From Nymphaea colorata (Eukaryota; Streptophyta; Magnoliopsida; Nymphaeales; Nymphaeaceae): DNA of 64,000 nt. The stretch covers positions 4,753,528 to 4,817,527 of the forward strand of contig NC_045140.1 of the NCBI RefSeq assembly GCF_008831285.2, in the 5' to 3' direction. Below, one piece after another: positions 23,813 to 36,315 of the stretch. The position numbers and the translations under genes were made by a program. The notes under the pieces are model-generated. The model worked only from the letters and a program-made list of their open reading frames with translations, did no database searches and was not told where the DNA came from. Each line of letters begins with the position of its first letter. Within the stretch, counting starts at the first letter, position 1.

Positions 23813-26800
23813 TAAACAAATATAAAGTTCTAGCGCTAAATCATGAAAAGAAGGAACATTCATCACAATTTGAATGAGTGCCTAGGACCAGACAATGAGA
23901 TTCAGATATTGGATCACAAACAGAGGACAATGCAAGTGTTTCAAGTCCACTAAAAGAAACCATTGTATGTTGTAAGCACGTTGAAGCAATAAAAACAACT
24001 GAGAAAATGATGATCTCCCATCCCCTTCAACAGGATGTTAGATTTACTTTCTCTGACTCACAAAAAAGACCAGACACAACATCATACAAGATCACTTGAT
24101 GCCATCCCGATTGAAGAACGATGTCTAGTCAAGGCCTGCCCATGGTCAATTGCCAAGAGAAATCATCCAATCGTGTGTGTTGAGATATGTCAATTCAATG
24201 GTAAACGCATGAATAGGAAAAAGAGAAAAAGAACACTGCAGACAACATGTTGGTCCAATGGGAAAGGGAATTTGAACAGTTAATAGATGGACCTTAAAGC
24301 ACAAAGTTCGACAAAGTTATTTTCTAAGCAAATTTTTCCATTTTTTATAGAGTTGGAAACTCTCTTACTATCCAAGTACTTACAATTTGGCAATGCAAAG
24401 GTGCAAAAAAGTGAAAAAGATATCTTCAGAGAAGCATTTCCAGCATAAAGTAAGTTTACATTCTATCTGTGGAATTTATGACGGTTCAATGCATCTTCAA
24501 TAAAGAAGTACTTATCCCAACAAACGGGATGCAAATTAATTTTTCAGCATATTTTCAATAAATTTGCATTAGTAGAAAATTTATGACCCACTCCAGGTTT
24601 TCTAGGAGCACGGAAAGCAATTTTTCCCCTTTTCCTCTTTCCACTTTTTCGCTGTGTAACATATTTCCACCATTTTAAAGGTTATCCATCACCATTCTCA
24701 TTTCCCTAGGAAAAATACTGGTCATTTAAATGTTGTGAACAAGTTCAAGACTCAACTTCATAGTAGGACAGTATTGCCTTTCTTCTTCAGCAAGCTTAAA
24801 AATACATGTTCTAATACCAATCGTGAGATATGGTCCCAACAAGATCACAACCAATACACAGGTGTATATTACCTGGCGAAGTGCAGAATTTGCATTTTGC
24901 TGCTGATTTTTACCAGACCATTGGACAGCCTCCATGATGACATCCCACAGGATCCTGACAACATCAATATCTGGAAATTTACCATCCTTCACGTGCTGCT
25001 TCACTGTTTCTATAACTTCTGAAGTATCAGCCTCTTCTGATATCTGTGAAATAAGAGTAGACTTCATCTCCTTCAATTTGACATCAAATATCTTTTTCTC
25101 ATTGTAATCAACCAAGGGAAGGAGCCCTTCCTTCCTGCAAAAATATAAGCATCCAATAGTAAGACTTCGTGATGACAAATGCTTGCAAAATCCACATTCA
25201 ATATCCCTTGCATGGCATACTATTCAGAAGGTACATCACATGGCTTAAGGCCCAATAATGTACCTAATACAAGCAAAAAAACGTACATCAGTTTAAAATT
25301 TGAACCCCTTCACAGCTCAAGCCAACATAAGAGAATAGCACTACATGAATGAACTGCCAAAAGACCTCTAGAGACATACAACGTTAGGATTCAGTTTGTA
25401 TGTGTTACACAGAGGTTCACCTATCATAACCACCACGAAAGTTGACAGAGATCTCAATCCTGCTGATTAAATAGTATAAGTTCATCCAAAGAAACATATG
25501 AAGATAATTGCATTAGTCACATTGAGACCCTTGCATGTTAATTTAGGGATTTGAATCATTCAATATGGCAGTAGAGATACCAAAAGCGATGCTTCGTCAA
25601 GCAAAGAAACTGACATCTAAACCTTAATCACATATTTAAAGATCGAGAATTTTTCAGTCTTATATTACAAAATGTCTGATCTAAGATAATGTCAGGTCTG
25701 AGAACCCTACCTTGGGCTCTGCGGTCAGACTCAGATACCACAGTTATTGCATGCCCTCAGACAGGGACTGTACAGAATATCTTGCATTTTGCTAGCTAAT
25801 AGGCAAACAAGAAAACACACCTAGACAAGGAATGCTACCTGAAGTGCTCAGAGAAACCCTCTGCAGATCGTTTTGCAGTGGGGAAGAACTCCAAAAGATT
25901 GTCTTCCATTTTACCCCGCTTCAGGAGGGCTATTAGATCATCAAGACTGTTCTCAACTAAGTACTCCTTGAAAAAATCCGTTATGAATGAAAGAACGAGC
26001 CCCTTGGCCACAAGGCTGTCCTTGAGCAGCGGCTGAAAAACCGTCTCTGGTGGAAGACCTGAAAGTTTCTGAGAGAAAGTGAGGGCTGTGAAAATAGCAA
26101 GTTTCTTCCTTTCATTCTCTTCAAAAAGTTCCAGTGACTGAAGAAATCTTCGCATAACATTTTCAAGATTTTTAATAAGAAATGGCCTTCTTCTCAAGAT
26201 CTTCTGTATGTAAAGAACATATGGGAGAATGGCTTCACGTGTTGGTTGACAATCTAAAACAGAGTATGTGTGGCGCTCCCCTTCATCAGGCTTTATAGTG
26301 CCGGGTTGGGTACGGCCACCAGTGAAGACCACCTGCAGTTTGTGATTTGAAACAGACAAATACATATGTAAGACCAAAAAAGACACTAAAGCTTAACTTT
26401 CTACCAACAGCTGAAACATTATAAGGAAAAGAAGGAACTAAAATAGAATGCATTTATCATTTTAACTTTCTCATGCTCTTCATAATTGCAGTTTAACTTA
26501 TCAATTATCATGTGTTTTGCCAAAAGAAATGATGCATCATTGAGTGGAAAACAAGTGGAAGAATATGTTCATGCTAGAACCAACTATTACTTCAAGGATC
26601 AAAATGTAGTAAACTTTAACATTAGTCCTATCACCACATATAACTGCTTAACCTGGACCGTGCTAGCTGAAAGTAACTCCAGTAGCTTGACTCAACACCA
26701 CATTCACAGGTTATGATTTGTAGGGAATCAACTACATTATTTATGAGAGATTTTTGAAACAGCAGATCCTAGCAGATGAGCAGACACCGCAGTCAACTTT

Positions 26801-28970
26801 CACAGATAAGAGAAGGTACGAAAGGCATATTGATCCAGGGTTGGCATGCATGCACTTAATTTAAATCGCTCTGTCAGATGCTCTAGTTCTTCGCTTTGGC
26901 CTCCAATAACCCGTGAATGACAACATAAAGGATTCCAAATATCAGCAGGAATAAATGCACCAAGAACTAGTTCTTGGTGGAGTTCACATTTTTTGTTAAG
27001 AGAAAAATTGAAAAGGCACTCAGCAGTTTGATTATATAGTTATGTCTGGAACACCAACATTGTGAAGAGTCGTAGTAGAATCAGCAAAGACAAAACAGTT
27101 AAGAGATACAAAGATCCATTTGGCATGTTTTCTTAAGCTAAAAACAAATGCAAGTGGTACAAGAATAGTACCTCGAAAAAGGTGTCACCATATCTTGAGA
27201 AGTTGAGATCAGAGGATTCGAGACTCCTGGCAACAAGTTCCTGAATTCAACAAGATTCATGAGAAAAAAAAGTGTACATGGCAAATCAGTTTTCAAGAGC
27301 ATAAAAGTCAGACATATATTTAACATAACTAGAGAAATACTTTCGTGACAAAAACTTGATGACCAGCACCAACAAAAGACGCAAGAACACTGCTTTTTTC
27401 TTTTCCTTTTCTTTTTTTTTTTTAAACTTCTTCTCATGCATAAAAAGTAACAACTTATCCAATAAATAAGAAACTAAATACTAAGTGTTGGGATATGAAC
27501 AAACTACTGCAACATGCACATTGCATGTCATCCATAAATGACAACAAGAACCAGTTATCAAGTGACAAGAAGTACTAACCAGATCACCAGCATTATCCAA
27601 ATATATCTGGACCACTGCATCTGCAAAAGCTGCAGGGTCCAAAGGAGCTGCGATGTTCCGTTTGCGGGTCTTAATCCGCGTACCACTGGAATTTAAAGGT
27701 AAGAAAATATAAATCCATTGGAAGGTAAATCTTCTAGACTTCTAGTTGATGATGGAGATCAAGTTTCCATAGTATGCAACTAAAATGGAACCACTAGTCA
27801 GCTTCATTGTGTTTACATATAAACACGTAATCAGCGTATCCTACCTCCAGAGGCAGCATTTGTCAAAGCCAGGAAATCAATTCCTATTTTCCCTAATTTC
27901 TAATATTATAAAGTGACAAGGCTCTCTAGCCCAGCTTCAAAGAGAGAATACATACAGTTTCAGAAATTCAAACTAAACTGCATGAACCTTACACCATGCA
28001 ACACATAAAAAATTTAATCATGGTATAAAATAGGTCTAAACACACACAACTAAAGAAAATTTTGAACCAAGCAGTATCCTACAGCTCCGAAACTAAAAGT
28101 TGCAAAGAGCACGCAATTTTTTAAATACCACTCACAGCAGAGGGTTCAGAGGCCATAAAGAATGACCCTAAAACGAGCAAACATCATTTTTCCTATAACC
28201 AACTGTACAACATACAACAGGAAAAATCAAACACGAGATTCAAAATTTGCTACAATCTCGAAAGCATAGCTTTACAAAAACATCAGAAAGACGCCTCTAG
28301 CTACTCAAACGTATGCCAGACTGCCAGTATGCTAGAGAGCTAGAATTATTGAAATGGAAATGGACACATATATCATTAATATCAAAGAAACGTTAACTTA
28401 CCCAAGAGTGGGTTTCTCCTTCGAGCTGCAACCAATTAAACAGGAAAAAAGAAGTCGACATCAATAACAACTCAAATTAAGAAAGCTGTTCCAGAAAAAC
28501 TCATAAAAGCGGAACACAAAATCTATCAAAACAAAAAGCTAGAAAAACGAACTATCAATCTTCTTACCCCACAAAGTGAGAAACGTACAGACTAGGAGAA
28601 ATGCAAATCAGATCCAAAGAGAAATACGAAATCCCAACTTACCCTACTTATTTTTACGTTTGACAGAAGCATCAAAACCCTTTTTTGAGAATGATAGAAT
28701 AAGTTTAAAACGAAAAAAACAACCGCAAAAAAGGAAAAGGGAAAAAATCATGGAAACGAGAAACTTGGCTATTCGGCTTCTTTCCTTGAGAACAGTGAAA
28801 AAAGGACAACGCTGTCGCTACATCAGGAAAAAGCAGAAAGGGAGAATCAAAAGCCGGACCGAGATCAAGAACAACGACGAAGCACAAATCGGAACCATGT
28901 AACATAAAAATATATACATATTTTTTGGGAAAAGAGAACTTAGGATTAGGAAAGAGAGCACGAACCTCAT
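22743..28970 (-). CDS. BZW2: eIF5-mimic protein (bZIP and W2 domain, BZW/5MP type), 8 exons, 411 aa
   Basis: Exons joined by GT-AG introns: 28970-28966 (ATGAG), 28425-28402, 27685-27580, 27240-27172, 26332-25839, 25134-24873, 23734-23526 and 22809-22743. They sum to 1236 nt, with the frame kept throughout. The product is 411 residues, the usual length for plant members. Landmarks: a basic KTRKRNIAAPLDP near the N-terminus, VVFTGGRTQPGT and YIQKILRRRPFLIKNLE, then a C-terminal W2/eIF5C domain with FPDIDVVRILWDV, AVQWSGKN and the acidic-aromatic end FVNWLEEAEEEE. Animal homologues (5MP1/5MP2) bind eIF2 and eIF3 through the W2 domain in the cytosol, compete with eIF5 and tighten start-codon choice; a similar role here is inferred. 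The start codon is split from the body by an intron of about 540 bp after only five coding bases. No damage is visible, so the gene is probably functional. Confidence 0.95.
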
Positions 28971-30256
28971 AAACCACGATCGAGAGGGATCCGGAGACCT
29001 TTTCCTGGGAGAGGATCGAACCGAGAGGAGATAGAAAATGGAAAGAAAAGGTCACCCCGCTCCCTATGTCTCTCGCCCCCTCTCTCCAACGGACGCCGCT
29101 CCTTTCTCTATGCCCCTTCTTATATCACAACGGAGACAAAAAGGGAAAGCAAGACGATAAAATGTACAGGAAAGTTTTGTTTCTGAATTTAATTTCAATT
29201 ATAATAAAAAATAACTTCATAAAAACAACGCACTTAACCTATTTTGTCAGAAAACCTCAAACTAACTTTGTTTTTTATGGTTTTAGATCTTACGTGTGTT
29301 TTCGGAATATTCAGTTAGTATGGTGAATTTATATGTGAAAAAACATTAATTTAAGATTACATGGAGAGTAGGACCTCATAAATTTAAGATCTTAATAATC
29401 ACAGATAACTGGGATTCTGAATGTGACGTGAATTCATCAAAAACATTAAAAAGAAAATTTGTTAGATTATTTTAAAAAGAAATTAAAGTTGTCAAGTCGC
29501 ACTCATGAATCCGGCAATGACTGATTGAGGCGGAGTGATAACATTTCTCAAGAGTTAGTATATAGTGTAATCAATTTTTTAAAATAAAAGGATAAAGATC
29601 CATGGGTTAGAAGCAGAGAGGCTGACGTGAGTCATGTCCCCTCTCAGTTTTTTTTTTAAATAAAATATTTACGTTTAAATTTTGAAAAATTTAGTTTAAC
29701 TTATATAAAAAAAATTTAGAAACTATATTTATATTAAAATTTAGAAATTTTAATTCGGTCCTTAGAACAAAAAAAATCCAATTCTGCCCGTTGATAGATT
29801 CATGGCCACTCAAACTTTTGTATGAACTCATTAAGAAAACTTGTTTATTTACATGTCCCACGCCTGAAACACAAGAAGGTCCTTTCATGACCAAAAGAAA
29901 AGGCAAAAGTTTGTCACTTAGAAAGGAAATAATGTTTTCATTTGAACAATTTAATTTAGCATAGGACCCGAAAAATAAGGCATTTTTTCCTTCTTAAACT
30001 AAAAAGCTGAATTTCGTACCCGTAATTTCCGGGCAGGTGGCAAGACAAAGTCGATCGTGACACCAGAAATTATAGGTAATGTAAAACGTCTGGGGCTGGC
30101 GGAGGTGGGTTTGTACTTTGTGTCCATCTCTTGTCATGTGATGAAAGAAGCCAAATTCCGACGAGAAAAACCGGTTGTCGCACTTAGTTTTTTCGGTTTC
30201 CCAAATGAGTTAAAGCCGAGATTTACAACGGGTTGAAACCCAGCCACATTAGCCTA
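28971..30256. other. 5' leader, promoter region and intergenic DNA
   Basis: 28971-29120 is the probable 5' UTR and core promoter of the minus-strand gene. From 29150 to 30256 the DNA is AT-rich with no recognisable gene. Confidence 0.5.
29119..29124 (-). promoter_or_regulatory. Candidate TATA box of the BZW-type gene
   Basis: The minus strand reads GATATAAGAAGGG about 150 bp upstream of the start codon at 28970, followed by a CT/GA-rich leader. The spacing fits a TATA box with a 5' UTR of about 120 nt. The assignment rests on position and motif only. Confidence 0.45.
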
Positions 30257-32214
30257 GGCCCCGTTTGATGGGCGAGAAAAAGTCGATGGAGCGGTAAAAA
30301 TTTGTACGGGCGGGTGAAATTTCACCCGCCTGACAAAACAACCATCAAACAGGGTGATTTTTCACCCGTTTAATGTAAAAAGGAGCGGGTGAAATTTCAC
30401 CCGCTCGACAATGCTTTCACAAACGTCCTCCCTTCGCAGCTTCTTCTCCCTCGCATTCTTGCCTTTTCACCGTCGCACCAGAGGCGTCGCCCCTCTCATC
30501 GTTGCTCCTCCGCCATCTCCGCTGGCAACATCGCCGCTCCGCCGTCACTGCTCCGCTCCTCCACCGTTTCGCCAACCCACAGTCACCGCCAAGTAAGATT
30601 TCGTTGTCTCCCTCTGCTCAAGAAACGCCCAAATTTTTTTTCTCTGTCTCTTTTGCTCTCGTTTTCTCCCTTTCTCTCTTGCGATATATTTGGAGGTTCG
30701 TCAACGCCACATCGTCGTTCCGCCCAAGGAACGCCCAAATTTTTTTTCCCTGTCTCTCTTCTCTTGCTCCTCGTTGTCTCCCCGTCTCTCTTGCTTTAGT
30801 TGTCTCCCTGTTTCTCTCGCTCTCGTTGTCTGATTTTTCTCCTCTTTGGAGTTGGGGATTTGCGTTTTGATTTTCTTAGTAGGGTATTCGGGATTATGTG
30901 CAGCGGTCATTGTTCATTTACGTTTTCGTTGCTCATTATTGGGATTACGTTTTCCTTGCTCAATCCATTCGTTTAATCTCTGCATATTAGATCAGTTCTG
31001 ATTTTATGTATCGTTGCATCTTAGAAGCAGTTTTACATTCCCAAGTTGAGTGCATTATTCATTATTTCCTCGTTTCTGCAACAACCCTTTCTTCATTATT
31101 TTTGACGTATTGTTTCTCCCAGTTGAGTGCATTATTCATTTTTATGCAAGCGTACCATTTTTTTTCCCTTTCTTCCTGTCTACTGGGAAATGCCACAACG
31201 GTGGACAACTGGGATCGTTGCATCTTCTTAATTTATAGAAATTATGAGATCTGCCTCAGGTTTGCTCAAGATGAGTTTTTTTTTTTTTTATTGCCTTCCA
31301 TGACCTAGGTATTCTGAAGAACAATATCAGTGATTACAGTTATGTATCGTTGCATCTTCTTAATTTATAGAAATTATGAGATCTGCCTCAGGTTTGCTCA
31401 AGATGAGATTTTTTTTTTTTATTGCCTTCAATGAAGAGCCTGGCCTAGGTATTCTGAACAGTAGCGTTCACACCAACAACCTCCAATGATTATCAATCAT
31501 GAGAAATATTAGATTTGGATGATTTCAACATCGAAAAAGCGATCAAGAATACAAAGTATGTACTAGAAAAGCCAAATAGAAGTATAGATCATCTCTGCTT
31601 CTGCAAAGGCTTGGAGTGCAGTAACCCCACAGTCTCAGCAGAGCAGCTTCCTGGTAGCTCATGTTTGTGGCCACTGAACTGAGAGTGAACAGCTGCACAT
31701 TCACTTACTTTTATTCTCAATGAAGTGGCTAGAGGCATCTACTTTTATGTATTGCCGACCTGAAAATGAAGTGGCTAAAGGAGGCGTCTGCTTTCATGTA
31801 TTGCCAATTTGCTTTTTGTTACATATATCATGTGAATGGTCGTCTTTTTAATGAACTGGTTGTATGGTGATTTGTTTTGGCATGATTCATGAAGAAATAT
31901 ATGGGTTCTGCAGTCCATTTTTTGTTTGTTGGTTTTGGCTTGGTGGTGGTTCCATGAGGTGATGATCTTTCTCGTTTGGTGGTGCATCATTTTGCAGGTT
32001 AAATTTTTCCTGTGCATCAAACAGGGTTAAATTTACCACGTTAAATTTTTCATGTTCATCAAACAGGGTTAAATTTACCACGTTAAATTTCACCCGACAA
32101 TCAAACAGGGCCTCGTTTTGGAAGAGGGTGAAATTTCATCCACTAAATTTTTCTAGAAAAATTTACCATGATAAAATTACCGCGTTAAATTTCACCCGCC
32201 CATCAAACAGGCCC
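30257..32214. mobile_element. PIF/Harbinger-like non-autonomous element, 1958 bp
   Basis: The left end is GGCCCCGTTTGATGGGC. The right end read inward is GGGCCTGTTTGATGGGC. Both are flanked by CTA (30254-30256 and 32215-32217), a 3-bp duplication of the TWA type expected for PIF/Harbinger. Inside the left end are two exact copies of the 20-nt palindrome GCGGGTGAAATTTCACCCGC (30310 and 30385). Inside the right end, ATCAAACAGG-type terminal words repeat in tandem (32010-32115). The middle holds a CT-rich stretch and an imperfect tandem duplication (31213-31318 and 31346-31458). There is no transposase. A relative lies at 60720-63911 in the opposite orientation. Confidence 0.75.
31213..31458 (+). 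repeat. Tandem duplication (about 110 bp, offset 133 bp) inside the Harbinger-like element
   Basis: The stretch beginning ATCGTTGCATCTTCTTAATT and running through a poly-T tract to CCTAGGTATTCTGAA occurs twice with only a few differences. A shorter relic of the same unit lies at 31005-31022, and TTGAGTGCATTATTCATT also repeats at 31045 and 31123. The element has grown by local duplication. Confidence 0.85.
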
Positions 32215-32669
32215 CTAAGGTCGTGTCTGATTTTATATCGCCGTGAATTTTAGATTCGCAGTTTTGAAGTCCGATCACCTCTCAAATCCACGCTTTTTAC
32301 ATTATAACATGGATTTGATACCCACATGGAGGGTGAATGCTGAAATCCGCACTTTGATAAAAAAAAAATGTACATTTCAAGTATCATGGATTTCAGAACC
32401 CCTCAGATCTAAGATTTATTAGGAAACTTAAAGAACAGCAACCCTCAATCCAAATCAACACTTCTCATAGGCATTGATGGTTGGAACACACCACTCTCTC
32501 AGACTGCTTACACTATAGATAGATAGCGAGCGAGCGAGAGGAGAGGAGAGGAGAGGAGAGGGGGGATAAGAACCATCCATATTAGCCCGAACGGCTAACT
32601 CAACACTCCTCAATAAGAGATAAGACCCAGCCATGTTAGCCCAAGCCACTAACTCAACACTCCTCAATA

Positions 32670-32714
<45 letters not shown>

Positions 32715-33481
32715 TGTTCAGATGGTTCTTGATATATTTTACTCAAGTAATCTAGTCTAAAAAGCATATTTTGTATAAGAAACGGAGCAGCCTTCAAAAC
32801 TGGGTCTGTCAGAAGTAGAAATGAGCACTAATATGCACGTTATAGGAAGGAGAATATAGAATCGAATAGGCCACTGTACAAGCAAATGCATATCCAAATT
32901 TGGGAAGACATCGAAACCTTCCCGAACAGAGACCAGATCACCTGACTGGTGACATGAAATACCGCCAGGAACCATATGTTTCAGATAGGTGGTCCTTGTA
33001 CAAGCATATGGCCTCATTTGACCGTGGTGGTGTTTTATGTTTGCAACCGCACCCAACTTTTGCACCTAAAGAACTCCAGGGCCCTGTCAAATGTTTAATT
33101 AAACCACACACACTCACACACAGCGAGACGAGAGAGGATAGTAGAGGATCACTGCTTCCTAGTACCCAGGAAACATCATTACAGACCACCATCCAAATGC
33201 AACTCATAAGGATCACTAGAATTCAAAATGTTCCAAGTTCAAAAGGTAAAGCTAATCAATGCTTGGCAATAGTATATACAAAGCAAGTGTTTGAGATGGA
33301 GAGAGAGGCATGACATGATCATATCGACATTTCCCTTTCTGAACTTTTAGCGCTTGAAAAAATGCCAAATATCCATAAACTTTTTGTTGCTTTGCTGCAA
33401 TCATCATTGGTACATAAAACAACGTACTAATATTTCCTTTTACATGGTTGACTTCCTAGCAGAATCACAATATGCACACTA
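32215..33481. other. Intergenic; 3' flank of the TPR gene
   Basis: It contains a GAGAG-rich tract (32525-32562), a (GA)20 microsatellite (32671-32710), and from about 33400 downward the 3' UTR side of the minus-strand TPR gene. I saw no coding exon. Confidence 0.55.
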
Positions 33482-36282
33482 TTATCGACGCGAATATTGA
33501 TCAACCAGTGCCTTGGCTTTATCTGGTGCAAAGAATCTAGCCTGTAGTTTAATAGAAGAAGATGTAAGCAATCGAGTGAACAGGTGTAGGCATAGTATAA
33601 GAACCAAGAATATAAGAAACATGAAACATGATTAGGTACAAACTTTCCAATCACTGAGCAACACAAATCTGCATATGACAAGATCGAGAATCTACTAGGC
33701 TGCCCGCAAAGGACTAGTGGCAATTGAATATAGGAAGGCAGAAATTCTCTAAACTACCTTAAACACACTAGAAGCTTTTATCCTTTGGCATAACCTATTA
33801 CTGCTTGAACATTTCTCTCACTGAGGCTTTTTTTTTGGGGGTACTTCCGCTGTCATCATTTTGCCAACAGTTTCTTCATTTACTACCTTTGTATCTCAAT
33901 GTGTCTTAAAGCTTGACAATTCTCTTTCCTCTATCAAGTCAATGGGTGTATTTCCTTTAATTTCATATTCCGATGAATCCCACGTGCCACAACTGAGATA
34001 TCTATGAAAAGTACAACACATAAGAGAACCAACATGTTACACTATCAAATAAATCTTCTCGTAGGCTTATTTGGTCCCACAGTGATGGAAAAACTGATTG
34101 CAATCAATGAAGTGCCACTTGCCTTTTTTATGGAACTGTTGTTATATTTCAAAAAGAAAAGAGAGCTTTACAATAATCGGAAATTTAGCATTGGGCACAT
34201 TAATCAGAAATTTAGCATTCAGCACCATTGGAAACATAAATAATATCATGCCTGTTGAAATTACTTGGTTTGTTGAAAATCTACACCGATATGAATGAGG
34301 GCCAGAAAATCTGTACCTGGATGAACATCCGTTCCGCATCCCCAACCTTTCCATTTTCTTTCAAAATGATACCCTACAAAAAAGTACGGCATTGGTGAGG
34401 TTTTTCTGATGGTGAACACATGCAAAAAAAGGCTTAGGTCATTAAGTTCATCATTGCCTAATTGAAGTTAAATATGAATACATTTTCATCTTGTTCAACA
34501 CGGATGGAAAAACAAATAGTTCTGAACTTTAAAGTATATTTAGAACATTTTAACTGACAAAAAGGAGTAAAAAGTAATATAAACGATATGTTTTAAATTT
34601 TCATTTGGCAATTTTTCCTTTTTTTTCTTTTTTCTTTACTTTCCCATTTCCTTTTTTTTTTTTTTTCAAAACCACCAATATTTATGGCCAATGAGATAAT
34701 ACATTTGGATTAAAATAACCCTAGTAAAACTACAAATAAAGACTAAAATGCCCCAAATAACAATAGACAAAGACATATATACATTAAAATAAGGTTCTTA
34801 AAACATTGAAGCCATATTAATGACACAACAAATTACTAAGATGTGTGAATAACATAGAGAGCTTCCTGCTCAAAGTTTTGCAAAGATATAGTCATGACAA
34901 AATGATAAAACATATGATGCACCTGTTCAACAGTTTCACGGTTAACTTTCAGTCTAGCGTCATTTGACACTTCAATACTGACTGCAAGCCTGGATGAAGA
35001 AGACTCTACTCACGTTAGAACTATCAATGAAACAATTAAAACTCTCTATGAGTGATCACTCACCTGGGCCCTATTTTTCCTTTCGACTAATAGCATCAGA
35101 GACTTGAAATTTTACTTTCTAGTATGTCAGGAAGTCAATATTTTTTTTCCTAAAATGCTTGTGATCAACCTAAGCTGTGGTATGCCACTCATTGAACTCC
35201 CATTACTCTAAAATAAATATGGCACTCCATCTCTGAGTCTTTGACTTCTGTCAACTAGGGAGCAGGAGACAACCACATTACCCCTTGCACCAAACCTTTG
35301 GATGGTCCAATTTATAGCCACAGGAGGAGATAGACTATAACAAAACTTTGATGTATTTTTCAGAAAAGTGCTTCACATTCATGTTTTGACATTTCTGATC
35401 TATGGTGTATCTGAGGAGTCACATCAATCTCACCACTATCAAATAATGCTAGTCATTCAATACATGGTGCACATCTACTTTCTAGCACATCCAACCAGAC
35501 TGCTTGCATGGTCTTCCTTTATTTCCATGTAGAAAATGCTTATGTTCCTGCATGACAAGAACCACACTCATAGCCATTCTACCAACAGCTTTTATGCAGC
35601 TTATGGGTAATAAATGGAAACAAGCTGATTGTGACTACATTTCCATTGAGTTGGACTACAATTTATAATCATCATTTGGCTCCTCCACTCTGCCATGTCT
35701 GCAGCCTCTCATGGGATACAACAATTGCTTGAGTTGGAAACCAGAGGAGAGGGTTTTTTGTAGGTTTGGAAGGTTGTGTAATCTTATCTTCACCAAACAT
35801 AACTTTTTATGTCCTGATATCATAGACAAACCAAAACATAAACCAAATACTGACACAAAATGCCTCATGTTTTGAACTGTCTTTGATAAATGGCAGTTAG
35901 CATGCTACAGACTAGCTACCAGAATTAAATCAACATAATATATCATCAACAAATACTGAAATCAAAAGGTGATATACCTTTGCAAGGTATCCTCGAAAGT
36001 CATCAGGATAGGCAGAGATAATTTGATCATAAACAGAAACAGCATCGCTGACATGACCCCAGTTGGAGTAAGCTTTTCCAAGAAGTAAATCAATCTTCAC
36101 AAGGGAAGCATATGAAGTGTTAATAGTAGCATTATATTGTTGGTTGTCCATAATGACACAAAAAAGGAAAAAGCAACCATTCCACCTAATGGTGACAACC
36201 GACAAACAAGTCACATGGATATTGTAGAAAACCGACTTGATATTCAAGGATCAATTACACTGCTAGAGCACATGACTATATA

Positions 36283-36315
<33 letters not shown>

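Noticed and set aside
30389-30870. Ser/Pro/Leu-rich frames of 61-136 codons
   Set aside because: Their first residues come from the element's palindromic end and the rest from CT-rich DNA. The related element gives a similar but non-conserved translation, so it is probably untranslated leader-like sequence.
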